Shown here: one piece after another, positions 37,073-46,991 of the stretch
Layout: each line of letters starts with the position of its first letter
Numbering within the stretch: the first letter of the stretch is position 1
Source of the DNA: Pseudomonas sp. SCB32
Lineage (GTDB): Bacteria; Pseudomonadota; Gammaproteobacteria; Pseudomonadales; Pseudomonadaceae
Assembly (NCBI RefSeq): GCF_009189165.1
Contig: NZ_CP045118.1
Coordinates: forward strand, 1,860,001-1,924,000
DNA length: 64,000 bases
Reading direction: 5' to 3'
Notes under the pieces: generated by a model
Databases searched by the model: none
Told to the model about the DNA's origin: nothing
What the model saw: the letters and a program-made list of their open reading frames with translations, nothing else
Translations under genes and position numbers: made by a program

Positions 37073-37822
37073 ATGGACAAGATGCTGTACGTCTCGATGA
37101 GCGGAGCGAGCCAGAACACCATGGCAATGCGCGCTCACGCCAACAACCTGGCGAACATCTCCACCAACGGCTTCCGCCGTGATTTCGAGCAGGCGCGCTC
37201 GATGCAGGTGTTCGGCGACAGTTTCCCGGCGCGGGTCTACGCCATGAGCGAGCGTCCGGCTACCGACTTCACCGCCGGCAGCCTGCAGGAGACCGGCCGC
37301 GACCTCGACGTCGCCGCCAAGGCTGGTGCCTGGATCGCCGTGCAGGCGCCCGATGGCGGTGAAGCCTACGTGCGTACCGGCAGCCTGGAAATCGACGCCC
37401 TCGGCCAGCTGCGCACCGGCGACGGTTTGCCGGTGATCGGCAATGGCGGGCCGATTGCCGTGCCGCCGCAGGAAAAGATCGACATCGGTGAAGACGGCAC
37501 CATCAGCATTCGTGGCCTGGGCGACAACCCTAGCGTGGTGGCCGAGGTGGACCGCATCAAGCTCGTCACCCCGGACCCCAAGCAGTTGGAGAAGGGCCTC
37601 GACGGCCTGGTGCGCATCAAGCAGCAGCCGGGCCAGCCGGCACCGCAGGCCGATGCCAACGCCAAGGTCGAGTCGGGCTTCCTCGAAGCGAGCAACGTCA
37701 ACGCGGTGGAGGAGATGACATCGATCCTCTCGCTGTCCCGCCAGTTCGAGCTGCACGTAAAGATGATGCGCACCGCTGAAGACGATTCGGCGGCCATGGC
37801 GCGGGTTTTGCAATTTAGCTAA
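37073..37822 (+). CDS. flgF: Flagellar rod protein FlgF
   Basis: A 249-residue distal-rod subunit. MDKMLYVSMSGASQNTMAMR, then AHANNLANISTNGFRRDFE, is the rod N-terminus; FLEASNVNAVEEMTSILSLS near the C-terminus is the matching helix. First gene of the flgF operon and followed by flgG after 46 bp. Confidence 0.95.
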   Translation: MDKMLYVSMSGASQNTMAMRAHANNLANISTNGFRRDFEQARSMQVFGDSFPARVYAMSERPATDFTAGSLQETGRDLDVAAKAGAWIAVQAPDGGEAYVRTGSLEIDALGQLRTGDGLPVIGNGGPIAVPPQEKIDIGEDGTISIRGLGDNPSVVAEVDRIKLVTPDPKQLEKGLDGLVRIKQQPGQPAPQADANAKVESGFLEASNVNAVEEMTSILSLSRQFELHVKMMRTAEDDSAAMARVLQFS

Positions 37823-37868
37823 TCACCAGATCGAGGCGCCATGAATCCGGCGCCCGAGGAGAACGACG

Positions 37869-38654
37869 ATGCTTCCGGCACTGTGGGTCAGCAAGACGGG
37901 TCTTTCGGCCCAGGACATGAACCTGACCACCATTTCCAACAACCTGGCGAACGTTTCGACCACGGGCTTCAAGCGCGACCGCGCGGAGTTCCAGGACCTG
38001 CTGTACCAGATCAAACGTCAGCCCGGCGCCAACTCCACCCAGGACAGCCAGCTGCCGTCGGGCCTGCAGCTGGGCACCGGTGTGCGCATCGTCGGCACCC
38101 AGAAGAACTTCACCGAAGGCAGCCTGCAGACCACCGACCAGCCGCTGGACATGGCGATCAACGGCCGCGGCTTCTTCCAGGTACTGATGCCCGACGGCAC
38201 CGTCGGCTATACCCGCGACGGCAGCTTCCACCTGAACTCCAATGGCCAGATCGTTACCTCCAACGGTTACGCGCTGGAGCCGGCCGTGGTCGTGCCGAAC
38301 GAGACCCAGACCTTCACCGTCGGCCAGGACGGCACCGTGTCGGTGACCACTCCGGGCAACCCGCAGCCGCAGATCATCGGCAACATCCAGACCGCCGACT
38401 TCGTCAACCCGGCCGGCCTGCAGGCGATCGGTGGCAACCTGTTCCTGGAAACCGGCTCCAGCGGCGCGCCGCAAGTCGGCACTCCAGGCCTGACCGGCCT
38501 GGGCACCGTGCAGCAGAACACCCTGGAAAACTCCAACGTCAACGTGGTCGAGGAGTTGGTGAACATGATCACCACCCAGCGCGCCTACGAGATGAACTCC
38601 AAGGTCATCTCCACCGCCGACCAGATGCTGTCGTTCGTGACCCAGAACCTTTAG
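37869..38654 (+). CDS. flgG: Distal rod protein FlgG
   Basis: A 261-residue subunit, the usual FlgG length. MLPALWVSKTGLSAQDMNLT, TISNNLANVSTTGFKRDRAE and the C-terminal ENSNVNVVEELVNMITTQRA are characteristic. A strong AGGAGAA lies before the ATG. Confidence 0.96.
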   Translation: MLPALWVSKTGLSAQDMNLTTISNNLANVSTTGFKRDRAEFQDLLYQIKRQPGANSTQDSQLPSGLQLGTGVRIVGTQKNFTEGSLQTTDQPLDMAINGRGFFQVLMPDGTVGYTRDGSFHLNSNGQIVTSNGYALEPAVVVPNETQTFTVGQDGTVSVTTPGNPQPQIIGNIQTADFVNPAGLQAIGGNLFLETGSSGAPQVGTPGLTGLGTVQQNTLENSNVNVVEELVNMITTQRAYEMNSKVISTADQMLSFVTQNL

Positions 38655-38721
38655 TGAATGAATGACGGAGCCCACGGGCTCTGGTGAAACCGAAGTCGCT
38701 CTCCCCGAGAGGTAGCTGTAA

Positions 38722-39414
38722 ATGAACCGTTCCCATCTTCTTCCGTTGCTGGCCATCGCCGCGCTGGCCGGGTGCGTCAGTCCTCCGCCGAAACCGGACG
38801 ACCCCTACTACGCCCCGGTGCTGCCGCGCACCCCGATGCCTGCCGCGCAGAACAACGGTTCGATCTACCAGACCGGCTTCGACAACAACCTCTATGGCGA
38901 CCGCAAGGCCTTCCGCGTGGGTGACATCATCACCATCACCCTCAACGAGAAGACCCAGGCCAGCAAGAAAGCCAACTCGGACATCTCCAAGGACAGCAAG
39001 ACCAAGCTCGGCCTGACCTCGATGTTCGGCGGCGGCCTGACCACCAACAACCCCGTCGGCAGCGGCGACCTCAGCCTGAGCGCCGAATACGCCGGCACCC
39101 GTAACGCCAAGGGCGACAGCCAGGCAGGGCAGAGCAACAGCCTGACCGGCTCGGTCACTGTCACCGTGGCCGAGGTCATGCCCAATGGCATCCTCGCCGT
39201 GCGCGGCGAGAAGTGGATGACCCTGAACACCGGCAACGAGCTGGTGCGCATCGCCGGCCTGATCCGCGCCGACGACATCGCCACCGACAACACCGTGGCG
39301 TCCACCCGCGTGGCCGACGCGCGCATCACCTACTCGGGCACCGGTGCGTTTGCCGATGCGAGCCAGCCGGGCTGGTTCGATCGCTTCTTCCTCAACCCGC
39401 TGTTCCCGTTCTGA
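38722..39414 (+). CDS. flgH: Flagellar L-ring lipoprotein FlgH
   Basis: A 230-residue outer-membrane lipoprotein forming the L ring. The signal peptide [18 protein letters not shown] ends in lipobox LAGC (Cys18). [20 protein letters not shown] and [20 protein letters not shown] are family blocks, and the C-terminus [14 protein letters not shown] is typical. Shine-Dalgarno GAGAGGTAG. Confidence 0.95.
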   Translation: MNRSHLLPLLAIAALAGCVSPPPKPDDPYYAPVLPRTPMPAAQNNGSIYQTGFDNNLYGDRKAFRVGDIITITLNEKTQASKKANSDISKDSKTKLGLTSMFGGGLTTNNPVGSGDLSLSAEYAGTRNAKGDSQAGQSNSLTGSVTVTVAEVMPNGILAVRGEKWMTLNTGNELVRIAGLIRADDIATDNTVASTRVADARITYSGTGAFADASQPGWFDRFFLNPLFPF

Positions 39415-39424
39415 GGTGGTGAGC

Positions 39425-40570
39425 ATGATTGCCTCTGGAAAAACGTGGGTAGCGTTCGCCGCCGGAGTCCGCTCCTACGCTCTGGCGGTGCTTTGTGCGT
39501 TGTTGGTGATTCCGGCTGCTCAGGCTGAGCGACTCAAGGACATCGCCACCATCCAGGGCGTGCGCAACAACCAGCTGATCGGCTACGGCCTGGTCGTGGG
39601 CCTCGATGGCAGCGGCGACCAGACCACCCAGACGCCCTTCACCCTGCAGACCTTCAACAACATGCTGGCGCAGTTCGGCATCAAGGTGCCGGCCAACGTC
39701 GGCAACGTGCAGCTCAAGAACGTCGCCGCGGTGTCCGTGCACGCCGACCTGCCGGCCTTCGCCAAGCCGGGCCAGACCATCGACATCACCGTGTCCTCCA
39801 TCGGCAACGCCAAGAGCCTGCGCGGCGGCAGCCTGCTGATGACCCAGCTCAAGGGCATCGACGGCCAGACCTACGCCGTGGCCCAGGGCAACCTGGTGGT
39901 CGGCGGCTTCGACGCCGAAGGCCGCGACGGTTCGAAGATCACCGTCAACGTCCCGTCGGCCGGCCGCATTCCGGCGGGCGCCACCGTGGAACGCTCGGTG
40001 CCGAGCGGCTTCGACCAGGGCAACAGCCTGACCCTGAACCTCAATCGCCCGGACTTCACCACCGCCAAGCACGTCGTCGACCGCATCAACGAGCTGCTCG
40101 GCCCAGGCGTGGCCCAGGCCATCGACGGCGGTTCGGTACGCGTCAGCGCACCGCTGGACCCGAACCAGCGCGTGGACTACATGTCGGTGCTGGAAAACCT
40201 CGACGTGCAGGCCGGCGAAGCGGTGGCCAAGGTCATCATCAACTCGCGCACCGGCACCATCGTGATCGGCCAGAACGTGCGTGTGTCGCCGGCCGCCGTG
40301 ACCCACGGCAGCCTCACCGTGACCATCACCGAAGACCCCATCGTCAGCCAGCCCGCCCCGTTCTCCAACGGACGGACTGCCGTGGTGCCGAACTCGAACG
40401 TGAGCGCCAACCAGGAAGCCAAGCCGATGTTCAAGTTCGGCCCGGGCACCACGCTGGATGAAATCGTCCGTGCCGTTAACCAGGTGGGCGCCGCGCCCAG
40501 CGACCTGATGGCAATCCTCGAAGCCCTGAAACAGGCCGGCGCGCTGCAAGCCGACCTGATCGTGATCTGA
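39425..40570 (+). CDS. flgI: Flagellar P-ring protein FlgI
   Basis: A 381-residue periplasmic protein that polymerises into the P ring with help from FlgA. The mature protein begins [20 protein letters not shown] after cleavage at AQA (residue 34); [20 protein letters not shown] and the C-terminal [20 protein letters not shown] are conserved. The 34-residue signal peptide is long, and its middle (AAGVRSYAL) is encoded by a 17-bp stretch identical to the intergenic REP core. The ATG at 39425 follows GAGGTGGTGAG; the longer frame overlapping flgH is not used. Confidence 0.95.
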   Translation: MIASGKTWVAFAAGVRSYALAVLCALLVIPAAQAERLKDIATIQGVRNNQLIGYGLVVGLDGSGDQTTQTPFTLQTFNNMLAQFGIKVPANVGNVQLKNVAAVSVHADLPAFAKPGQTIDITVSSIGNAKSLRGGSLLMTQLKGIDGQTYAVAQGNLVVGGFDAEGRDGSKITVNVPSAGRIPAGATVERSVPSGFDQGNSLTLNLNRPDFTTAKHVVDRINELLGPGVAQAIDGGSVRVSAPLDPNQRVDYMSVLENLDVQAGEAVAKVIINSRTGTIVIGQNVRVSPAAVTHGSLTVTITEDPIVSQPAPFSNGRTAVVPNSNVSANQEAKPMFKFGPGTTLDEIVRAVNQVGAAPSDLMAILEALKQAGALQADLIVI

Positions 40571-40580
40571 GGACGCCGTC

Positions 40581-41795
40581 GTGGATGCCAAACTGCTTTC
40601 CGCCGGCTCGCTTGGTAACACGAGCAGCGGCACCAACTCCGGGGCCTACACCGACCTCAACCGCCTGGCGCAACTGAAGAACGGCGCCGGGCGCGACAGC
40701 GAAGGCAACATCCGCAAGGTTGCCCAGGAATTCGAATCGCTGTTCATGAACGAAATGCTCAAGTCGATGCGCTCGGCCAACGACGTGCTCGCCGAAGGCA
40801 ACTTCATGAACACCGCGACCACCAAGCAGTACCAGGAAATGTACGACCAGCAGCTGTCCGTCAGCCTGTCCACCAAGGGCCGTGGCATCGGTCTGTCGGA
40901 CGTACTGACCCGTCAGCTGTCGAAGATGAGCGGCGGCAAGCGCACCGGCGCCGCGAACCCCTTCGCCAAGGCTGCCGAGACCTCCGCCTGGCCGTCCACC
41001 ACTGGCGTCAACGCCAGCGGCAAGCCCTTGCCGCAACCGGCGGAAGGCCGTGACGACTCGAAGATGCTCAACGCCCGCCGCCTGTCCCTGCCGGGCAGGC
41101 TGGCCGACCGCGTGATGGCCGGTATCGTGCCGGGCGCCGCGACCTCGGAAGAGCAGGGCAAGCCGCTGGCCGGCAACGACTGGCAGACCGCCAAGTCCTA
41201 CGCCAATGCCGTGGACGCCATCGACGCCGCCGCTGGAGCCCAGGATGTCAGCGGTCGCCGCTACGCCCAGCCGCCATTGGCGCCGGGCAAGTCGGCCTTC
41301 GGTTCGGCGGACGACTTCGTCGCCACCATGCTGCCGATGGCGCAGAAAGCGGCCCAGCGCATCGGTGTCGATCCGCGCTACCTGGTAGCCCAGGCAGCAC
41401 TGGAAACCGGCTGGGGCAAATCCATCATTCGCGACCAGGATGGCTCCAGCAGCCACAACCTGTTCGGCATCAAGACCGGTTCCAGCTGGGACGGCGACTC
41501 CGCGCGGGCGGTGACCAGCGAATACGTGAACGGCAATAAAGTGAAGGAAGTCGCGGCGTTCCGCTCCTACGACTCCTTCGAGCAGAGCTTCAACGACTAC
41601 GTGAGCTTCCTGCAGAACAACGACCGCTATTCGGGCGCACTGGACTCCACCGGGCGTCCCGAACAGTTCATGAAGGAACTGCAGCGCGCCGGCTATGCCA
41701 CCGATCCGAACTACGCCCGCAAGGTCGCGCAGATTGCCAAGCAGATGCAGGTGTACCAGGCGGTTGCCGCGGCGGACACCCCGCCCCAGGGATAA
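40581..41795 (+). CDS. flgJ: Rod-capping peptidoglycan hydrolase FlgJ
   Basis: A 404-residue two-domain protein. The N-terminal rod-cap domain (about 25-120) contains VAQEFESLFMNEMLKSMRSA. The C-terminal glucosaminidase/muramidase domain (about 245-400) has AQAALETGWGKSIIRDQDGS, with the catalytic Glu in the LETGWG block, and SHNLFGIKTG. It cuts peptidoglycan so that the rod can cross. The start is GTG 40581; the ATG four bases later is out of frame. Confidence 0.94.
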   Translation: MDAKLLSAGSLGNTSSGTNSGAYTDLNRLAQLKNGAGRDSEGNIRKVAQEFESLFMNEMLKSMRSANDVLAEGNFMNTATTKQYQEMYDQQLSVSLSTKGRGIGLSDVLTRQLSKMSGGKRTGAANPFAKAAETSAWPSTTGVNASGKPLPQPAEGRDDSKMLNARRLSLPGRLADRVMAGIVPGAATSEEQGKPLAGNDWQTAKSYANAVDAIDAAAGAQDVSGRRYAQPPLAPGKSAFGSADDFVATMLPMAQKAAQRIGVDPRYLVAQAALETGWGKSIIRDQDGSSSHNLFGIKTGSSWDGDSARAVTSEYVNGNKVKEVAAFRSYDSFEQSFNDYVSFLQNNDRYSGALDSTGRPEQFMKELQRAGYATDPNYARKVAQIAKQMQVYQAVAAADTPPQG

Positions 41796-41807
41796 GGAAA
41801 TAGGAAC

Positions 41808-43835
41808 ATGAGCGATCTACTGTCCATTGGCCTGTCGGGCCTGCGTTCGAGCCAGACGTCGTTGACGGTGACCGGCCACAACATCACCAACGTCAACACC
41901 CCCGGCTATTCCCGCCAGCAATCGGTGCAGCAGACCGGCATCCCGCAGTACAGCGGTGCCGGCTATATCGGTTCGGGCAGCCAGGTGGTCGACGTGCGCC
42001 GGCTGGCCAGCGACTTCCTGTTCTCCCAGGTACGCAGCGCCACCAGCCAGACCAATGAACTGAGCGCCTTCCAGGGGCAGATCGAACAGCTCGACGCCTT
42101 GCTCTCCGACACCACCACCGGCATCAGCCCGGCGCTGCAGAAGTTCTTCGCCGCGCTGCAGACCGCCGCCGCCAACCCGTCCGCCACCGAGGGCCGCGAG
42201 GCGCTGCTGGCGGAGGCGCAGGGGGTGTCGAAGTCCTTCAATACCCTGTACGACCAGCTCGACAAGCAGAACAGCCTAATCAACCAGCAGCTCGGCTCGC
42301 TGGCCAACCAGGTCAATTCCCTGGCGACCAGCGTCGCCAGCTACAACGACGCCATCGCCAAGGCCAAGGCGTCCGGCGGCCAGCCCAACGACCTGATCGA
42401 CGCGCGCGAAGAAACCATTCGCAAGCTCTCCGAGCTGATTGGCGTGCAGGCCGTTCCCCAGGACGACAGCAGCGTCAACCTGTTCATCGGCACCGGTCAG
42501 CCGCTGGTGGTGGGCACCACCACCTCGGCGCTGCAGGTGGTGCCGGGCAAGGACGATCCGACCCGCTTCCAGGTGCAACTGGTCAGCGGCAGCGCCGTGC
42601 AGACCATCACCTCGCAGGTGTCCGGCGGCCAGATGGGCGGCCTGCTGGCCTACCGCGACACCGCACTGGACGCGTCGTACAACAAGCTCGGGCAGATCGC
42701 CGTCACCTTCGCCGATACCGTCAACAAGCAGCTCGGGCAGGGCCTGGACCTGTCCGGCAATGCCGGCAGCCGGCTGTTCGGCGACATCAACGACCCGAGC
42801 ATCAGCGCGCTGCGGGTCGTCGCCCAGTCCAGCAACACCGGCACCGTCAGCCCCAACCTGAACATCACCGACACCAGCAAGCTCGGTGCCAGCGACTACC
42901 GCCTGGAGTTTGACGGCAGCAACTTCACGGCGCGGCGCCTCTCCGACAACGCGTCGATCAACGTCACCGTGAGCGGCACCGGCCCCTACACCCTGAGCTT
43001 CGCCGACGGCAGCGGTGGCGACCAGGGCTTCCAGGTGACCATGAACAGCCTGCCGCCGGCCGGCGACGGCTACACCCTGCAGCCCACCCGGCGTGGCGCG
43101 TCGGACATCCAGACGGTGCTGACCAAGGGCGACCAGCTGGCCTTCGCCGGCACCGCGCGCAGCGAAGCCACCACCAACAACCGTGGCACCGGCGCCATCG
43201 GTCAGCCCAAGCTCACCAGCGGCCCGTCGCCGGTGGTGGTTGGCGAGTTGCAGAACCTGTTCGGCGCCAATGGCCTGAGCCTGAGCTTCGACGCCACCAC
43301 CAATACCCTGACCGGTGCGTTGCCGGCCGGCGCCACGCTGAACTACGTGTCGCCCTCGACCACCGGACTGACCGCCGGGCAGACCAATACGATGCGCCTG
43401 GACTACACCGATCCGGGCAGCGGCAACAAGTACAGCTACGAATTCACCCTGAGCGGTGCGCCCCAGGCCGGCGACAGTTTCACCCTGGGCATGAACACCA
43501 AGGGCATCTCCGACAACAGCAACGCGCTGGCGCTTTCCGGCCTGCAGAGCAAGCCCACCGTGGGCGGCACCGGCAGCACCGGCGCCAGCTTCAACGACTC
43601 CTACGGCGGCCTGGTGGAGCGCATCGGCACCCTGACCGCGCAGGTGCGCAACAACGCCGACGCCAGCGCTACCGTGCTCAAGCAGGCGCAGGACAACCGC
43701 GACTCGCTGTCGGGCGTGAACCTCGACGAAGAGGCGGCCAACCTCATCCAGTTCCAGCAGTACTACAGTGCGTCGGCCCAGGTGATCCAGGTCGCCCGTT
43801 CCCTGTTCGACACGCTGATCGGCGCGTTCCGCTGA
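41808..43835 (+). CDS. flgK: Hook-associated protein 1 (HAP1) FlgK
   Basis: A 675-residue hook-filament junction protein. MSDLLSIGLSGLRSSQTSLT and VTGHNITNVNTPGYSRQ form the N-terminal D0 motif; LDEEAANLIQFQQYYSASAQ near the C-terminus is the paired helix. The long middle region varies among pseudomonads. FlgN (28935-29396) is its chaperone. Confidence 0.95.
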   Translation: MSDLLSIGLSGLRSSQTSLTVTGHNITNVNTPGYSRQQSVQQTGIPQYSGAGYIGSGSQVVDVRRLASDFLFSQVRSATSQTNELSAFQGQIEQLDALLSDTTTGISPALQKFFAALQTAAANPSATEGREALLAEAQGVSKSFNTLYDQLDKQNSLINQQLGSLANQVNSLATSVASYNDAIAKAKASGGQPNDLIDAREETIRKLSELIGVQAVPQDDSSVNLFIGTGQPLVVGTTTSALQVVPGKDDPTRFQVQLVSGSAVQTITSQVSGGQMGGLLAYRDTALDASYNKLGQIAVTFADTVNKQLGQGLDLSGNAGSRLFGDINDPSISALRVVAQSSNTGTVSPNLNITDTSKLGASDYRLEFDGSNFTARRLSDNASINVTVSGTGPYTLSFADGSGGDQGFQVTMNSLPPAGDGYTLQPTRRGASDIQTVLTKGDQLAFAGTARSEATTNNRGTGAIGQPKLTSGPSPVVVGELQNLFGANGLSLSFDATTNTLTGALPAGATLNYVSPSTTGLTAGQTNTMRLDYTDPGSGNKYSYEFTLSGAPQAGDSFTLGMNTKGISDNSNALALSGLQSKPTVGGTGSTGASFNDSYGGLVERIGTLTAQVRNNADASATVLKQAQDNRDSLSGVNLDEEAANLIQFQQYYSASAQVIQVARSLFDTLIGAFR

Positions 43836-43850
43836 TAGAGGAAGTTGACC

Positions 43851-45122
43851 ATGCGTATCTCCACCATCCAGGCATACAACAACTCGGTCGGCGGCCTGCA
43901 GAAGAACTACGGCAACGTCACCCGCACCCAGGAGCAGATCAGCACCGGCAAGCGCATCCTCACCCCGGCGGACGACCCGGTGGCCTCGGTGCGCCTGCTG
44001 CAACTGAGCCAGGAGCAGTCGCTCAACGACCAGTACAAGAGCAACATCACGGCGGCGAAGAACAGCCTCAACTCGGAAGAGTCGATCCTGCAGTCGGTGG
44101 GCAACGTCATCCAGCGCGTTCGTGAAATCGCCGTGCAGGCGGGCAACGGCGCGCTGGACTCCACCGACAAGAACTCCCTCGCCACCGAGCTCTCGCAGCG
44201 CGAGGACGAGCTGATGAACCTGCTCAACAGCAAGGACGCCAGCGGCAAGTACCTGTTCTCCGGCAGCCAGGGCGATACCCAGCCCTTCGTGCGCAACCCC
44301 GACGGCACCTACACCTACCAGGGCGACGAAAGCCAGCGCCAGGTGCAGATCGCGAGTAGCACGCTGCTGGGCATCAGCGACAGCGGCAAGCTGCTGTTCG
44401 ACAGCGCGGCCAACGTCAACCGTGTGACCACCGGCGCCGCCGCCACCAACACCGGCACTGGGCGGGTCTCGCTGGGGCTGGTCACCGACAAGCAGGCCTA
44501 TGACGGCACCTTCCCGTCGAGCGTGCCGCCAGCGGCCACCGACGGCATTGGCATCCGCTTCCTCGACAGCAAGAACTACGAGGTCTACAACCTCAACGAC
44601 CCAGCCCTGCCGGCCAGCTACACGCCCCTGAAGACCGGCGCCATCGACGACAATCCGCAGACCAACGACTTCGTCGAGTACGGCGGCGTGAAGGTGCAGA
44701 TCGACGGCACGCCGGCGGCGGGCGATACCTTCAAGGTCAACCGCGACCCGTCCACCGAGAAAAAGGGCCTGCTCAACGTCGTGGCCGACCTGCGCAAGGC
44801 GCTGTCCAGCGCCACCGACGACCAGGCGGGCAACTACGCGATCCGCGACTCCACCGCGGTGGCCATCTCCAACCTCGACTCGGTGAACACCCAGGTGCTT
44901 TCGGGGCAGGGCAAGATCGGCGCGCGACTCAACGTGATCGACTCCACCGAGACCTTCATTGACGACGTGAAGCTGGTGAACACCGGGGTCATTTCCGACC
45001 TGCAGGACCTGGACTACGCCGAGGCGCTGTCGCGCCTGTCGATGCAGTCCACCATCCTCCAGGCGGCGCAGCAGAGCTACGTGAAGATCAGCGGCCTGAG
45101 CCTGTTCAACTACCTCAACTGA
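43851..45122 (+). CDS. flgL: Hook-associated protein 3 (HAP3) FlgL
   Basis: A 423-residue flagellin-like junction protein: MRISTIQAYNNSVGGLQKNY at the start, QEQISTGKRILTPADDPVAS and a conserved C-terminal helix LSMQSTILQAAQQSYVKISG. The ATG at 43851 follows GAGGAAG; an in-frame TTG at 43845 lies inside that site and is rejected. Last gene of the flgF operon. Confidence 0.95.
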   Translation: MRISTIQAYNNSVGGLQKNYGNVTRTQEQISTGKRILTPADDPVASVRLLQLSQEQSLNDQYKSNITAAKNSLNSEESILQSVGNVIQRVREIAVQAGNGALDSTDKNSLATELSQREDELMNLLNSKDASGKYLFSGSQGDTQPFVRNPDGTYTYQGDESQRQVQIASSTLLGISDSGKLLFDSAANVNRVTTGAAATNTGTGRVSLGLVTDKQAYDGTFPSSVPPAATDGIGIRFLDSKNYEVYNLNDPALPASYTPLKTGAIDDNPQTNDFVEYGGVKVQIDGTPAAGDTFKVNRDPSTEKKGLLNVVADLRKALSSATDDQAGNYAIRDSTAVAISNLDSVNTQVLSGQGKIGARLNVIDSTETFIDDVKLVNTGVISDLQDLDYAEALSRLSMQSTILQAAQQSYVKISGLSLFNYLN

Positions 45123-45141
45123 TCAGTGCCGATGATCAAAC

Positions 45142-45174
45142 AAGCCCACGTGCCTAAAGCCGTGGGCTTTTTTG
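45142..45174 (+). terminator. Rho-independent terminator after flgL
   Basis: AAGCCCACG-tgcctaaagc-CGTGGGCTTTTTTG: a 9-bp stem with a T6 tail, 20 bp after the stop. Confidence 0.88.
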
Positions 45175-45204
45175 TCGACACTGTTTCTGCATGGAGTCCA
45201 GGTT

Positions 45205-45283
45205 GTAGGAGCGAGCTTGCTCGCGAACCCACCCGGCTCTGGATCTGCCGGGAAATCCGTTCGCGAGCAAGCTCGCCCCTACA
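45205..45283. repeat. Inverted REP pair (BIME) between flgL and fliC
   Basis: GTAGGAGCGAGCTTGCTCGC and GCGAGCAAGCTCGCCCCTAC face each other across about 35 bp; same subtype as 22591-22651. In P. aeruginosa strains the flagellin glycosylation island lies at this place; here there are only 348 bp. Confidence 0.85.
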
Positions 45284-45352
45284 GGTTGGTTTGGCGAAAG
45301 CTCGCTGCAAGTACCTGATTCAAAAGCTGAAAAAATCTCTTGAATTTTTTTC

Positions 45353-45379
45353 TAAAGCTCACCGGATCAGCGCCGATAC
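45353..45379 (+). promoter_or_regulatory. FliA promoter of fliC
   Basis: TAAA-N15-GCCGATAC, an almost perfect sigma-28 promoter, preceded by an AT-rich tract (45323-45350) typical of highly expressed flagellin genes. The fliC ATG lies about 90 bp downstream. Confidence 0.92.
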
Positions 45380-45470
45380 ATAGTTCGAATGCGAATTCTT
45401 GGTGTCCCTGAGCAAGCAGGCCGAGATATCGCACGCTCAGGAACGAACAGGACCTCTGAAGGAGACCATC

Positions 45471-46913
45471 ATGGCCCTTACCGTCAACACGAACATTGCT
45501 TCCCTCAACACCCAGCGTAACCTCAATGGCTCGTCCAACGCGCTGAGCACCTCGCTGCAGCGTCTGTCCACTGGTTACCGCATCAACAGCGCCAAGGATG
45601 ACGCCGCCGGCCTGCAGATCTCCAACCGTCTGACCAACCAGATCAATGGTCTGAACGTCGCCACCCGCAACGCCAACGACGGCATCTCCCTGGCGCAGAC
45701 CGCTGAAGGTGCCCTGCAGCAGTCCACCAACATCCTGTCGCGTATCCGTGACCTGTCCCTGCAGTCCGCCAACGGCTCCAACAGCGATGCCGACCGTGCC
45801 GCCCTGCAGAAAGAAGTGTCCGCCCAGCAGGCCGAACTGACCCGTATCGCCGACACCACCACCTTCGGTGGTCGCAAGCTGCTGGACGGCTCCTTCGGTT
45901 CCTCCAGCTTCCAGGTCGGTTCCAACGCCTACGAAACCATCGACGTCAGCCTGCAGAGCGCAAAAGCCAGCGCCATTGGTTCCTACCAGCTGGGTAACAA
46001 CGGTGCTACTCCGGCCACTGAGGCTGGCACTCTAGTTGCTGCTCCGGCCGCTTATGGTGCCGTGAATATCACTGGCGGTGGTTCCACCGCTGCCCTGACC
46101 CTGACCTCCGACAGCGCCAAGGGCGCGGCGGCTGAGATTGATGGCGCCATTCCGGGCCTGAGCGCTACTGCGCGTACCGTATTCAAGGCCGACGTTTCGG
46201 GTGTAGCTGCTGGCGAAGGCCTGTCCTTCCAGGTGACCGTGGGGAGCGCAAGCGTTAACTTCGCTGGTGTCAACAGCACCAAGGATCTCGCTGACCAGAT
46301 GAACTCCAACGGCGCCAAGCTGGGGATCACTGCCAGCGTCGACAAGACCGGAGCCCTGACCATCACTTCCGCCACTGGCGAGAACGTCACCTTCGGCGCC
46401 ATCACTGAAAGTGGTAGCGGCACTGCGGGCAAGATCAACGTCAGCATTCAGGGTGCCGATGGCAAATTCGGTACTGCCGCCGCAGTCGCTGCTGGCGGCG
46501 GCAGCGTCGAAGGCTACGTTCAACTGAACTCGCCGACCGCGTACACCGTTTCTGGCGCCGGCGCAGCCAAGCTGTTCGGCGGCACCACTGCTCAGCAGTC
46601 CACCGTGGCCAACGTCGACATCTCCACCGCTTCCGGCGCTCAGAACGCCATCGCGGTGATCGATAACGCCCTGGCTGCGATCGACTCCCAGCGCGCTGAC
46701 CTCGGTGCCGTGCAAAACCGCTTCAGCAACACCATCGACAACCTGACCAACATCTCGGAGAACGCCTCCGCTGCCCGTAGCCGTATCAAGGACACCGACT
46801 TCGCCGCGGAAACCGCGTCGCTGTCGAAGAACCAGGTACTGCAGCAGGCCGGTACCGCGATCCTGGCCCAGGCCAACCAGCTGCCGCAGTCGGTACTCAG
46901 CCTGCTCCGCTAA
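45471..46913 (+). CDS. fliC: Flagellin FliC
   Basis: This 480-residue filament subunit has the conserved D0/D1 ends [40 protein letters not shown] and the C-terminal [20 protein letters not shown] followed by [10 protein letters not shown]. The central part (about residues 180-395) is Ala/Gly/Thr-rich and variable. Length is close to P. aeruginosa b-type flagellin. The ATG at 45471 has AAGGAGA upstream; an in-frame extension of 24 residues from 45399 lies in the leader and is not used. The central codons are less GC-biased than in neighbouring hook genes. A terminator follows. Confidence 0.96.
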   Translation: MALTVNTNIASLNTQRNLNGSSNALSTSLQRLSTGYRINSAKDDAAGLQISNRLTNQINGLNVATRNANDGISLAQTAEGALQQSTNILSRIRDLSLQSANGSNSDADRAALQKEVSAQQAELTRIADTTTFGGRKLLDGSFGSSSFQVGSNAYETIDVSLQSAKASAIGSYQLGNNGATPATEAGTLVAAPAAYGAVNITGGGSTAALTLTSDSAKGAAAEIDGAIPGLSATARTVFKADVSGVAAGEGLSFQVTVGSASVNFAGVNSTKDLADQMNSNGAKLGITASVDKTGALTITSATGENVTFGAITESGSGTAGKINVSIQGADGKFGTAAAVAAGGGSVEGYVQLNSPTAYTVSGAGAAKLFGGTTAQQSTVANVDISTASGAQNAIAVIDNALAAIDSQRADLGAVQNRFSNTIDNLTNISENASAARSRIKDTDFAAETASLSKNQVLQQAGTAILAQANQLPQSVLSLLR

Positions 46914-46940
46914 TACCGGATCGGGTTCTGAGGCAGCCAC

Positions 46941-46975
46941 AGGAGGAGGGGGAAACCCTTCCTCCTTTTTGCCTT
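46941..46975 (+). terminator. Terminator of fliC
   Basis: AGGAGGAGGGG-gaaa-CCCTTCCTCCTTTTTGCC: a purine/pyrimidine stem with a T5 tail, 28 bp after the fliC stop. Confidence 0.8.
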
Positions 46976-46991
46976 TTCCGAGGGGATGCAG

